Assembly (NCBI GenBank): GCA_046757205.1
Contig: JBHHXR010000014.1
Location: 1 to 26,486, forward strand
Source: JBHHXR01 sp046757205
GTDB taxonomy: Bacteria > Pseudomonadota > Alphaproteobacteria > Rhodobacterales > Rhodobacteraceae
DNA length: 26,486 nt
Direction: 5' to 3'
Position numbers and translations under genes: made by a program. Below are positions 7,742-15,345 of the stretch, in pieces. A model generated the notes under the pieces. It had not been told where the DNA came from. It did no database searches and worked only from the letters and a program-made list of their open reading frames with translations. The first letter of the stretch is position 1. Every line of letters starts with the position of its first letter.

Positions 7742-8119
7742 TCAATATGAAACATCGTCGAAGCTGAGTACGTTTTCGAGGATTTCCGCGCCGCCGGAAC
7801 CGTCGACCAGCACCACGTCAAAGCGCATCGGCTGCATGGCGCGGCCGTTTTCCGACAGCCAGACCTCGGCGGCGTTGCCGATCCGCTCGATCTGGCGGCG
7901 CGAAAGCGCGGCGGCGGCCCGGTCCAATGTCGACCTGGCTTTGACCTCGATGAAGATCGTCTGACCGCCGCACTCGACGATAAGATCGATTTCGCCGCCG
8001 CCGTTGCGAACGCGCCGGCCGAGAACGCGGCCGGACTGCCTTTCGTAAAGCCCCGCCGCAATTTCCTCCGCTGCCAAACCAAACTGGAAGCCGGTGCCCG
8101 GCTCATTTGCCTTCTTCAA
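7742..8119 (-). CDS. YraN family (UPF0102) predicted nuclease-fold protein
   Basis: This 125-residue protein belongs to the UPF0102/YraN family, which has a restriction-endonuclease-like fold but no settled function. The fold signature is visible as GGGEIDLIVE followed by IFIEVKARS, a D-x(n)-E-x-K arrangement. FGLAAEEIAAGLYERQSGR forms the usual first helix. No ATG is available at the right place. The best start is TTG at 8119, because GGAGGG sits 9 nt upstream, inside the 3' end of rsmI. This gives a 17-nt overlap with rsmI and a family-like N-terminus. An ATG at 8233 would need a 131-nt overlap and an atypical basic N-terminus. rsmI, yraN and an lppC/lpoA gene are also neighbours in enterobacteria (yraL-yraM-yraN), so the linkage is old. 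Confidence 0.87.
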   Translation of the reverse strand: MKKANEPGTGFQFGLAAEEIAAGLYERQSGRVLGRRVRNGGGEIDLIVECGGQTIFIEVKARSTLDRAAAALSRRQIERIGNAAEVWLSENGRAMQPMRFDVVLVDGSGGAEILENVLSFDDVSY

Positions 8120-8990
8120 TCTCCAGCGCCCTCCGGTAGGCTTCCTTCCTCGGCACGCCGAAAGTCTCGGCCACGGCCGTTGCCGAATCCTTAACCGACA
8201 AAGTCCTGAGCGCGTCCCGCAGCGCCGCGTCAATGTCTTCGGCCTGAGGTTCTCCGGCCTCGGGCGGGCCGATCACGATCACAAGCTCTCCCTTGGCCGT
8301 TGCTTCGCCGGACACCTCGCGGGCCAGACCGGCGAGCGTTCCGCGCCGGACTTCCTCGAACCGTTTGGTCAGTTCCCGACAGAGCGCGACACGGCGACCG
8401 GCGCCAAGCGCGTCTGCCATCGCCGAGAGCGTGGCGGCAAGGCGCCTCGGCGCTTCGAACAGCACGAGCGTCGCGTGAATGCCGGCGAGATCGCGCAGGA
8501 ATTTCATCCTTGCCCGGGATTTCACCGGCGGGAAGCCGGCAAAAAGGAAGCGGTCGCTGGGAAGGCCGGACACGCTGATGGCCGCCAGCAATGCGGAAGG
8601 TCCGGGCGCGGATGTCACGTGCAACCCCCGCGAAATGGCCTCCTCGGCCAGCCGGTAACCCGGGTCGGCAACCAGGGGTGTGCCGGCGTCCGAAACGCAG
8701 GCGACCGACTTTCCTTCTTCGATATATCGCAGAAGTCGCGGCCTTTGCTGCGGGCCGTTGTGGTCGTGATACGGAAGGATCGGGCGCCCGCGCACCGAAA
8801 TTCCGTGAATATCCAGCAGCTTGCGGGCCCGGCGGGTATCTTCGGCAGCGATTACGTCGGCGGTGGACAGGACGTCGAGCGCACGCAGCGTGATGTCGCG
8901 GGCGCTGCCGATCGGTGTTGCGACAAGGTACAACCCCGGCCGAAGTTCGCGCCCGGTCGTGTCGTTATCGGTTTTTGGTTTTGAATTCAT
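8103..8990 (-). CDS. rsmI: 16S rRNA (cytidine(1402)-2'-O)-methyltransferase
   Basis: RsmI methylates the ribose of C1402 in 16S rRNA at the decoding centre, using SAM. The tetrapyrrole-methylase fold is clear: GLYLVATPIGSARDITLRAL, IAAEDTRRARKLL, VSDAGTPLVADPGYRL (SAM loop), SAPGPSALLAAISVSGLPSD and FLFAGFPPVKS. With the ATG at 8990 the protein has 295 residues, a normal length. An in-frame GTG at 9017 would add nine residues. Neither start has a clear ribosome site, so this start is the least certain part of the call. The usual family N-loop GNLGDIT reads GSARDIT here, a small local variation. The gene is divergent from lppC across only about 50 nt and overlaps yraN downstream. Confidence 0.95.
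   Translation of the reverse strand: MNSKPKTDNDTTGRELRPGLYLVATPIGSARDITLRALDVLSTADVIAAEDTRRARKLLDIHGISVRGRPILPYHDHNGPQQRPRLLRYIEEGKSVACVSDAGTPLVADPGYRLAEEAISRGLHVTSAPGPSALLAAISVSGLPSDRFLFAGFPPVKSRARMKFLRDLAGIHATLVLFEAPRRLAATLSAMADALGAGRRVALCRELTKRFEEVRRGTLAGLAREVSGEATAKGELVIVIGPPEAGEPQAEDIDAALRDALRTLSVKDSATAVAETFGVPRKEAYRRALEIEEGK
8129..8134 (-). promoter_or_regulatory. Ribosome binding site that sets a TTG start for yraN
   Basis: Minus-strand GGAGGG lies inside rsmI, with a 9-nt spacer to the TTG at 8119. No better-placed ATG or GTG exists in this frame. Confidence 0.6.
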
Positions 8991-9040
8991 CAGTTTGTTT
9001 GTAAGACTGAAGGCCACATGGCGCTGAACGGCGAGGGATC

Positions 9041-10234
9041 ATGTTGAATTTCAGGCAGCTTATATCCAGACTTGGGCTCCCGGTCGCGGGTTTTCTGGCG
9101 GCGGCGACGATTTCCGCATGCGACATGCCGGCGGGCGGGTTCGGGCCTGGACCGTCGGCCGCGGTCGACAGGAGCAAACCGGTGCAGGTGGCGCTCCTGG
9201 TGCCGTTGGGAAGCGATCAGGTGTCGCAGGACAAGCTGGCCACCAGCCTGGTGAATGCCGCCAGAATGGCCGAGGCCGACCTGCAGGGCATCGATCTGGA
9301 TCTGCGGGTCTACGCGACCGGCGGCGACGCCGGGCAGGCCGCAGTCGCCGCCGAGCAGGCAGTGAATGAAGGCGCCAATATCATCGTCGGACCGCTGTTC
9401 AGCGCCGCCACGAACGCCGCGGCGTCGGCCACCGCGTCGAGGGGAATACCGGTCCTGAGCCTTTCCAACAACCCGGTTGTGGCCGGTGGCAACATCTATC
9501 TCATGGGGCAAACATTTTCTGACACCGCGAATCGGCTGGTGAGCTTTGCCGCGTCGCAGGGGCATCGCAACATCGGCATCGTCTACCCGGAAAGCATCGA
9601 GGGGCAGGCGGGCCGCGACGCGGTTCTGGGAGCGGCTTCGCGCTTTGGCGTGCGGATCGCGGCAACCGCCTCGTATCCGTTGACCATCAAGGGTATCGGC
9701 GAGGCGATGGAGCCGATAGCCAAGCAGATGCTCGGCTCGGGTGCGGACGCGGTATTCCTGACCGACAATCCGACCGGCGGTCTCGGATTCGCCGCTATCG
9801 GCCTGCGGTCCAACGGCCTGAGCAGCGATGTGGCGCAGTTCATCGGCCTTTCGCGCTGGGACGCCAGCGGCGATATCCTGACCCAGCCCAGCCTGCGCGG
9901 CGGCTGGTTCGCGCTTCCCGATCCGGTGCTGACGAGCCGCTTCGAGGAACGATACGTGGAGACATTCGAGACCGAACCGCACGAGTTGTCGGGCCTGGCC
10001 TACGACGCCGTGGCCGCCATTGGCGCGATGCTGCGCGAGTCGCCGCCGACCGACACCCAGCCGTTTTCGCGCGCCCACCTGACCGACCCGTCAGGGTTCG
10101 CCGGGGTCAACGGGATATTCAGGTTCACGGCCGACAACACGGTTCAGCGCGGCCTGGCGATCATGCGGGTGGACAAGGGTGTGGCGGAGATTCTCGATCC
10201 CGCCCCGCGCGGGTTCCCGACCGCCGGGTTGTAG
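9041..10234 (+). CDS. Penicillin-binding protein activator, LppC/LpoA-like lipoprotein
   Basis: This 397-residue envelope lipoprotein has a periplasmic-binding-protein type I fold, like the C-terminal half of E. coli LpoA, which stimulates PBP1A. It lacks the long N-terminal TPR-like domain of LpoA. The signal peptide ends in a lipobox, ATISAC, with lipidated C27. The +2 residue is Asp, which in E. coli favours retention in the inner membrane; whether this holds in alphaproteobacteria is unclear. The fold runs from about residue 47 (VQVALLVPLGSDQ) through GANIIVGPLFSAATNAAAS and GIPVLSLSNNP to the C-terminus. The ATG at 9041 has GCGAGGGA upstream. It is divergent from rsmI and 4 nt from the proposed glnD start, so it probably heads an lppC-glnD-murJ operon. 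Confidence 0.9.
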   Translation: MLNFRQLISRLGLPVAGFLAAATISACDMPAGGFGPGPSAAVDRSKPVQVALLVPLGSDQVSQDKLATSLVNAARMAEADLQGIDLDLRVYATGGDAGQAAVAAEQAVNEGANIIVGPLFSAATNAAASATASRGIPVLSLSNNPVVAGGNIYLMGQTFSDTANRLVSFAASQGHRNIGIVYPESIEGQAGRDAVLGAASRFGVRIAATASYPLTIKGIGEAMEPIAKQMLGSGADAVFLTDNPTGGLGFAAIGLRSNGLSSDVAQFIGLSRWDASGDILTQPSLRGGWFALPDPVLTSRFEERYVETFETEPHELSGLAYDAVAAIGAMLRESPPTDTQPFSRAHLTDPSGFAGVNGIFRFTADNTVQRGLAIMRVDKGVAEILDPAPRGFPTAGL

Positions 10235-10238
10235 GCCG

Positions 10239-13025
10239 ATGGACGGCGCACCGGAGGCGCGAACTCCGGATATGGCCGTGAAAGAGCGTATGGTTACCAT
10301 CGACGCCGCTGCCTTGCGGCACGATCTCGAATGTCTGGCGAAACGGGAAACCGACCGGGGCAAGATCCGGCAGGGTGCCTTCGATCTTCTTCGGTCCGCA
10401 TTGGTCCGGGGACGCGATGCCATCGACGCGCGGCTGCGAGCGGATCCGTATTGTGCCCTCGATGCGATCAAGGCCTATACCGATCTGGCCGACACCATCG
10501 TCGGGCAGACCTTCGAAGTCGCGCGGCGATGGCTCCATCCGATCGCGAATCCGACGGCGGGGCAGCGTATCTGCGTTCTGGCGGTAGGCGGATACGGCCG
10601 CGCCGAGATGGCGCCGTTCTCCGACGTCGATCTGCTATTTCTGACGCCGTACAAGCAGACGGCCTGGGGCGAGAGCGTCATCGAATCCGTCCTCTATATC
10701 CTTTGGGATCTGAAGATGAAGGTCGGCCATGCGGTGCGGACCGTGGATGACTGCATTCGGTTGGGCCGCGACGACATCACGATCCGGACGGCGCTGCTGG
10801 AACACCGCTACCTGAGCGGCGAGCGGGCGCTGGCCGAAGAACTCGAAGACCGGTTGTGGCGGGAGCTGTTTGAAAAGACCGGACCGGGGTTCGTCGAGGC
10901 AAAGCTGGCGGAACGCGAAGCCCGGCATTCGCGCCATGGCGGATCGCGGTATCTGGTGGAACCCAACGTCAAGGAGGGCAAGGGCGGGCTGCGCGACCTT
11001 CAGACGCTGTTCTGGATCGCCAAGTACCTCAACCATGCGAAGGCGCCGCGCGACCTCGTCAAGATCGGCGTTTTCACCGCCGAGGAGTTCAGGATCTTTT
11101 CCACGGCGGAGGCCTTCTTGTGGACGGTCCGCTGCCAGCTTCATCTGGTCAGCGGACGGCCGAACGAGCAGATGACCTTCGATACGCAGGTGGAAATCGC
11201 CAAGGCGCTGGGGTTCAAGGACAAGGCGGGCCAACGCGGCGTCGAACGCTTCATGCAGACCTATTTCACCCACGCAAGGCATGTCGGCGAACTGACGCGG
11301 ATTTTCCTCGTCGCGCTGGAGGCGCAGCACGTAAAGCGCCGACCGAATCTCGGGCGTTCGATCCTGAACGCATTTTCGTCGAGGCGCAGCCGCGTGCCGG
11401 AAGGCTATACGCTGCGGCACGGGCGGATGGATATCGCCGACCCCGAGGCGTTTCTCAAGGTACCGATCAATATCCTCAAGCTCTTCCAGCACGCGCTGGA
11501 GACGGGAATTCTCATCCACCCGAACGCGATGCGGCTGGTTGCGTCCAATCTCGATCTGATCGACGACGAGTTGCGGCAGTCGCCGGAGGCGAACCGGATA
11601 TTCCTTGCCACGCTGCTCGATCACGGCAACCCGGAGCGGGCCCTGCGCAGGATGAACGAGCTTGGCGTTCTGGGCCGGTTCATCCCCGAATTCGGCCGCG
11701 TCGTGGCGATGATGCAGTTCAACATGTACCATCACTACACGGTTGACGAGCACACTATCGAATGCGTGTCGATCCTGAACCGGATCGAGGGCGGGCAACT
11801 GGTCGAGGAATTGCCGATCGCCTCGGCCATCCTGCAACAGGGCATTAACAGGCGCGTTATCTATGTCGCGCTGTTGCTGCACGATCTTGGCAAGGGGTCG
11901 CCGAAGGATCATTCGATCCTCGGCGCCGAAGTGGCGCGCAGACTGTGCCCGCGTCTCGGTCTGGACGCCCATGAAAGCGAAACCGTGGGGTGGCTTGTCC
12001 GCAACCACCTGCTGATGTCGGATACGGCGCAGAAGCGCGACGTCGGCGACCCACGAAACGTGAAGGGATTTGCTGAAACGGTCCAGAGTCCGAACCGGTT
12101 GAAGCTCCTGACCGTCCTGACGGTCTGCGACATAATGGGGGTCGGGCCCGGTGTCTGGAACAACTGGAAGGCGGTTCTTCTGCGCGAGCTCTATGCCCAG
12201 ACGATGGACATTCTCACCGACGGCAGCGCCACCCAGACCCGCAAGGACCGCGAGGCGGAGGCCAAGGAGGAACTGGCCCGGGCATTGCCGGACTGGAGCC
12301 GCGAGGACATCGAAACCGAACAGGCGCGCCATTATGCACCGTACTGGCTCGGTCTCGACACGGCGACGCATGTGGAGTTCGCCAAGCTCGGCAAAGAGGC
12401 CGCCACGGTGTCCATCGCTCACCGAATAGAACCCGACGATTCGCGCGACGCAACCAGGGCCTGTTTCATGTTGCAGGACCATCCGGGCCTGTTCGCCCGG
12501 CTGGCCGGATCTCTGGCGTTGTCGGGTGCCAATGTGGTCGACGCCCGCACCTACACTTCCGCCGACGGGTATGCGACGGCGGTTTTCTGGATACAGGACA
12601 GCCAGCGGCGGCCATATGAAAAGTCGCGGCTGTCGCGTCTCCGAAGGACGATCCAGAGAACCCTGAAGGGCGAAGTCATCCCGCGCGAAGCCTTGAAGAC
12701 AAGAGACAAGGTCAGAAAACGCGAACGCGATTTCATCGTGCCCACCGCTATAGCTTTCGACAACGAAGGTTCGGACATCTACACGATCATAGAGGTCGAC
12801 ACCCGCGACCGGCCGGGACTGCTGCATGATCTGGCGAGAGCACTCAGCGACGCCAACGTTTCCATCGCCTCCGCCATCATCGCGACCTATGGCGAGCAGG
12901 CAGTGGATGTCTTTTACGTCAAGGATCCGTTCGGTTTGAAAATCCACGGTAAATCGAAACAGGCAAGCATCGAAAAGAAACTCTCGGCAGCGATATCCCG
13001 AGGCGCCGAAAATATGATCGCATGA
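10239..13025 (+). CDS. glnD: [Protein-PII] uridylyltransferase / uridylyl-removing enzyme
   Basis: GlnD senses glutamine and adds UMP to, or removes it from, PII proteins, setting nitrogen assimilation. The domain order is complete. The nucleotidyltransferase has AVGGYGRAEMAPFSDVDLL at about 115-133. The GlnD-specific linker follows (YLVEPNVKEGKGGLRDLQ). The HD hydrolase domain has LLLHDLGKGSPKDHS near residue 548. Two C-terminal ACT domains begin near 745 (DHPGLFARLAGSLALSGANV) and 850 (DRPGLLHDLARALSDANVSI). The length, 928 residues, is normal for alphaproteobacteria. Possible starts are ATG 10239, 10272 or 10290; I used 10239, just after the lppC stop, although its ribosome site is weak. 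A GTG at 10179 would overlap lppC. The stop overlaps the murJ start as ATGA. Confidence 0.97.
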   Translation: MDGAPEARTPDMAVKERMVTIDAAALRHDLECLAKRETDRGKIRQGAFDLLRSALVRGRDAIDARLRADPYCALDAIKAYTDLADTIVGQTFEVARRWLHPIANPTAGQRICVLAVGGYGRAEMAPFSDVDLLFLTPYKQTAWGESVIESVLYILWDLKMKVGHAVRTVDDCIRLGRDDITIRTALLEHRYLSGERALAEELEDRLWRELFEKTGPGFVEAKLAEREARHSRHGGSRYLVEPNVKEGKGGLRDLQTLFWIAKYLNHAKAPRDLVKIGVFTAEEFRIFSTAEAFLWTVRCQLHLVSGRPNEQMTFDTQVEIAKALGFKDKAGQRGVERFMQTYFTHARHVGELTRIFLVALEAQHVKRRPNLGRSILNAFSSRRSRVPEGYTLRHGRMDIADPEAFLKVPINILKLFQHALETGILIHPNAMRLVASNLDLIDDELRQSPEANRIFLATLLDHGNPERALRRMNELGVLGRFIPEFGRVVAMMQFNMYHHYTVDEHTIECVSILNRIEGGQLVEELPIASAILQQGINRRVIYVALLLHDLGKGSPKDHSILGAEVARRLCPRLGLDAHESETVGWLVRNHLLMSDTAQKRDVGDPRNVKGFAETVQSPNRLKLLTVLTVCDIMGVGPGVWNNWKAVLLRELYAQTMDILTDGSATQTRKDREAEAKEELARALPDWSREDIETEQARHYAPYWLGLDTATHVEFAKLGKEAATVSIAHRIEPDDSRDATRACFMLQDHPGLFARLAGSLALSGANVVDARTYTSADGYATAVFWIQDSQRRPYEKSRLSRLRRTIQRTLKGEVIPREALKTRDKVRKRERDFIVPTAIAFDNEGSDIYTIIEVDTRDRPGLLHDLARALSDANVSIASAIIATYGEQAVDVFYVKDPFGLKIHGKSKQASIEKKLSAAISRGAENMIA

Positions 13026-14572
13026 ACCCGAAGCCGATCCGTCTCCTTCCGGCTTTCCTCACCGTCGGCGGCTGGACACTCGCGAGCCGAGTTCTCGGCT
13101 TTGTCAGGGACATGATGATTGCGGCGTTTCTCGGTACGGGGCCGGTTGCGGAAGCGTTTCTGGTAGCCTTCTCGCTGCCCAACATGTTCCGCCGCTTCTT
13201 CGCCGAGGGCGCGTTCAACATGGCCTTCGTGCCGATGTTCTCGAAAAAGGTCGAGGCGGGCGAGGATGCCAGGGCATTTGCGCAGGACGCACTGTCGGGG
13301 CTGGCCAGCCTGCTGATCGTGCTGACCCTCATCGCGCAGATCTTCATGCCATGGATGATCCTTGCGCTGGCCGGCGGGTTCTCCGGGGACGACAGGTTGG
13401 AGTTGGCGGCGCATTTCGGGCGGGTAACGTTTCCGTACCTGCTGTTCATATCGCTGGCGGCTCTGCTCGGCGGCGTGCTCAACGCGCTCGGCAGGTTTGC
13501 CGTGGCCGCCGGTGCACCCGTCCTGCTCAACATCATTCTCATCGCTGCAATATCGCTGGCTGCCGCTGCGGATTGGGATTTCGGCGAGGCGCTGGTGTGG
13601 GGGGTCGCGGCGGCAGGCGTCGCCCAGTTCGCGGTGGTCTGGATCGCCGCCGGCCGGGCCGGGATGCGGTTGCCGCTGGTTCGACCAAGGTTGACGCCGG
13701 AGTTGAAGAAGCTTGCCAGGATTGCGGCTCCGGCCGCGCTGGGGGCCGGCGTGGTGCAGGTGAACCTGCTGATCGGACGCCAGATCGCCTCCTTCTTCGA
13801 CGGCGCTATCGCCTGGCTGAACTACGCGGACCGACTTTACCAGCTTCCGCTCGGCGTTGCCGGGATCGCCATCGGGATTGTGCTCCTGCCGGATTTGTCG
13901 AGGCGGCTGCGCGCCGGAGACGAAGTGGGCGGGCGCCACGCTTTCAATCGCGGCGCCGAATTCGCGATGGCGCTTTCGCTTCCGGCGGCCGTTGCGCTGG
14001 TGGTGATCCCCCAGCCGCTGGTTTCCGTGCTCTTCGAGCGTGGTGCCTTCAATGCGGCGGACAGCCGCGCGACGGCTGCCGTGGTGGCGATCTACGGGCT
14101 TGGCCTGCCGGCTTTCATGCTGCAAAAAGTCCTGTCCCCGCTTTATTTTGCAAGGGCCGACACGACGTCACCGTTTCGTTTTGCGGTGATTTCCATGGTT
14201 GTGAATATCATTCTCGCGGTGGGTCTTGCGCCGGTTATCGGATACCTGGCATCTGCCGTCGGAACCACCATGGCCGGCTGGAGCATGGTCGCTCTCCTGA
14301 GCCGGGGTGCGCGGCCGATGGGCATGGCGGCGAGGTTTGACGACCGCTTGAAACGGGCACTGCCGCGCATCGCGGTCTCGAGCGTCGCAATGGGTGCCTG
14401 TCTTTGGGTTTCCGCGATCTGGCTTCACGATATGCTTGCCGCTCCTGGCATCCGCTATATCGCCTTGGCGATGCTGATCGCCGTCGGCTTCTCGGTTTAC
14501 ACGGGCCTCGCCCTGGCCACCGGCGGAATAGACCGCAAACTGGTGAGGTCCACGCTCAGCCGTCAGCGCTGA
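13022..14572 (+). CDS. murJ: Lipid II flippase MurJ (MviN)
   Basis: MurJ moves lipid II, the peptidoglycan precursor, across the inner membrane for cell-wall synthesis. The 516-residue protein is strongly hydrophobic and fits the 14-helix MOP/MVF fold. Family motifs are evident: GGWTLASRVLGFVRDMMIAA at the N-terminus, NMFRRFFAEGAFNMAFVPMF (about 57-76) and the repeated VSVLFERGAFNAADS near 337-351. The ATG at 13022 overlaps the glnD stop by 4 nt, so it is translationally coupled to glnD, an arrangement seen in many proteobacteria. Its stop overlaps the converging rhomboid gene by 10 nt. The gene is expected to be essential. Confidence 0.97.
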   Translation: MNPKPIRLLPAFLTVGGWTLASRVLGFVRDMMIAAFLGTGPVAEAFLVAFSLPNMFRRFFAEGAFNMAFVPMFSKKVEAGEDARAFAQDALSGLASLLIVLTLIAQIFMPWMILALAGGFSGDDRLELAAHFGRVTFPYLLFISLAALLGGVLNALGRFAVAAGAPVLLNIILIAAISLAAAADWDFGEALVWGVAAAGVAQFAVVWIAAGRAGMRLPLVRPRLTPELKKLARIAAPAALGAGVVQVNLLIGRQIASFFDGAIAWLNYADRLYQLPLGVAGIAIGIVLLPDLSRRLRAGDEVGGRHAFNRGAEFAMALSLPAAVALVVIPQPLVSVLFERGAFNAADSRATAAVVAIYGLGLPAFMLQKVLSPLYFARADTTSPFRFAVISMVVNIILAVGLAPVIGYLASAVGTTMAGWSMVALLSRGARPMGMAARFDDRLKRALPRIAVSSVAMGACLWVSAIWLHDMLAAPGIRYIALAMLIAVGFSVYTGLALATGGIDRKLVRSTLSRQR

Positions 14573-15261
14573 CGCATGCGGCCGAGCCAGCCGCGAATGC
14601 GCCGCGCGCCGTCGGGGCCGAGCACGAAGGACAGCGCGAAGCCCGTGCAGAACCCGCCGAGGTCGGCGATCCAGTCGTTGCGCCCGCCGAAGAAAACCTG
14701 AAACAGCAGTTGCAGACCGAGGAGCAGGGCGACCAGCGTGAAGGCCCTGAGGCGGCTTTCCCCGGTCGCGTCGGCGTGCAGCCACAGAACCCACGTGTAC
14801 GCCCCGAGAAGGCCGTAGACCGCGGGATAGGCACCGATGAGCGGGAACCGCGTTTCCAGGATCAGGCCATAGCACAGCGCGCCGGCGGCGGAACTCGCGA
14901 CGAACAACACCAGCACCGATGCCGCCGAAAACCTCTCCGCCACCATCTTGCCCAGCGCCAGGATCATCACCGTCGCGAAGCCGGCATGGACGGCTGAGAA
15001 GTGCACGAACGGAAATGTCACGAAACGGGCGAGAGAACGCGCGGAATATACGCCCGTGCTCCGCGCGTATTCGAAGAGCTGATCAAAAAAACCCAGCGAT
15101 TCCACGGCTGACATGCGCCAGCCTACGCCGTTCTGCCCCCCCGCCATGCCTGCCGAGGCGAGCTGGAACACGATCTCCGGCCCGGCGATGGCGAGCGCCA
15201 GAAAAACAACGACGGGCGGCAGCGGATTGATCGGCGCCGCGTTCAGGTCGGGATCGTACAC
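14563..15261 (-). CDS. Rhomboid-family membrane protein, probably catalytically inactive
   Basis: This is a 232-residue polytopic membrane protein with the rhomboid core: TFPFVHFSAVHAGFATV, then LIGAYPAVYGLLGAYTW, then WIADLGGFCTGFALSFVLG. In active rhomboid proteases the second segment reads GxSG and the last has a catalytic His before LGGF. Here the Ser position is Y145 and the His position is D200, so the Ser-His dyad seems to be missing. I recall similar sequences in other Rhodobacteraceae, which would make this a lineage-wide pseudoprotease and not a recent mutation. Its function is unknown. The best start is GTG at 15261, with AAGGA 9 nt upstream; the frame runs on to 15819, but only opposite trpS. 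The stop codon overlaps the end of murJ on the other strand. Confidence 0.87.
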   Translation of the reverse strand: MYDPDLNAAPINPLPPVVVFLALAIAGPEIVFQLASAGMAGGQNGVGWRMSAVESLGFFDQLFEYARSTGVYSARSLARFVTFPFVHFSAVHAGFATVMILALGKMVAERFSAASVLVLFVASSAAGALCYGLILETRFPLIGAYPAVYGLLGAYTWVLWLHADATGESRLRAFTLVALLLGLQLLFQVFFGGRNDWIADLGGFCTGFALSFVLGPDGARRIRGWLGRMRQR

Positions 15262-15270
15262 TGGCGGATT

Positions 15271-15275
15271 TCCTT
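15271..15275 (-). promoter_or_regulatory. Ribosome binding site that sets a GTG start for the rhomboid gene
   Basis: Minus-strand AAGGA lies 9 nt before the GTG at 15261. No in-frame ATG precedes the first hydrophobic segment within the gap to trpS. Confidence 0.55.
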
Positions 15276-15278
15276 CGG

Positions 15279-15307
15279 TTGACGCTGCCGGGCGGTCCAG
15301 CGATAAG
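15279..15307 (+). promoter_or_regulatory. Candidate sigma-70 promoter of trpS
   Basis: TTGACG (15279-15284, 5/6 match) is separated by 17 nt from GATAAG (15302-15307, 4/6 match). Transcription would start near 15314, leaving a leader of about 30 nt before the trpS ATG. I see no tandem Trp codons or paired stems in this short leader, so Trp attenuation or a T-box is unlikely. Confidence 0.5.
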
Positions 15308-15345
15308 AGCCGCCGAGTTTGTAACCGAACACGAGGCCCCAGGCC

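Noticed and set aside
7738..8106. An ATG-started frame (MSRAPASSLVW) overlapping yraN
   Set aside because: It is a different frame from the conserved YraN motifs and encodes Ser/Arg-rich sequence without a domain, despite beginning at an attractive ATGA overlap with the rsmI stop.
10635..12947. A 770-codon minus-strand open frame opposite glnD
   Set aside because: It mirrors the glnD coding strand, shows repeated low-complexity R/Q/D-rich sequence and no recognisable domain.
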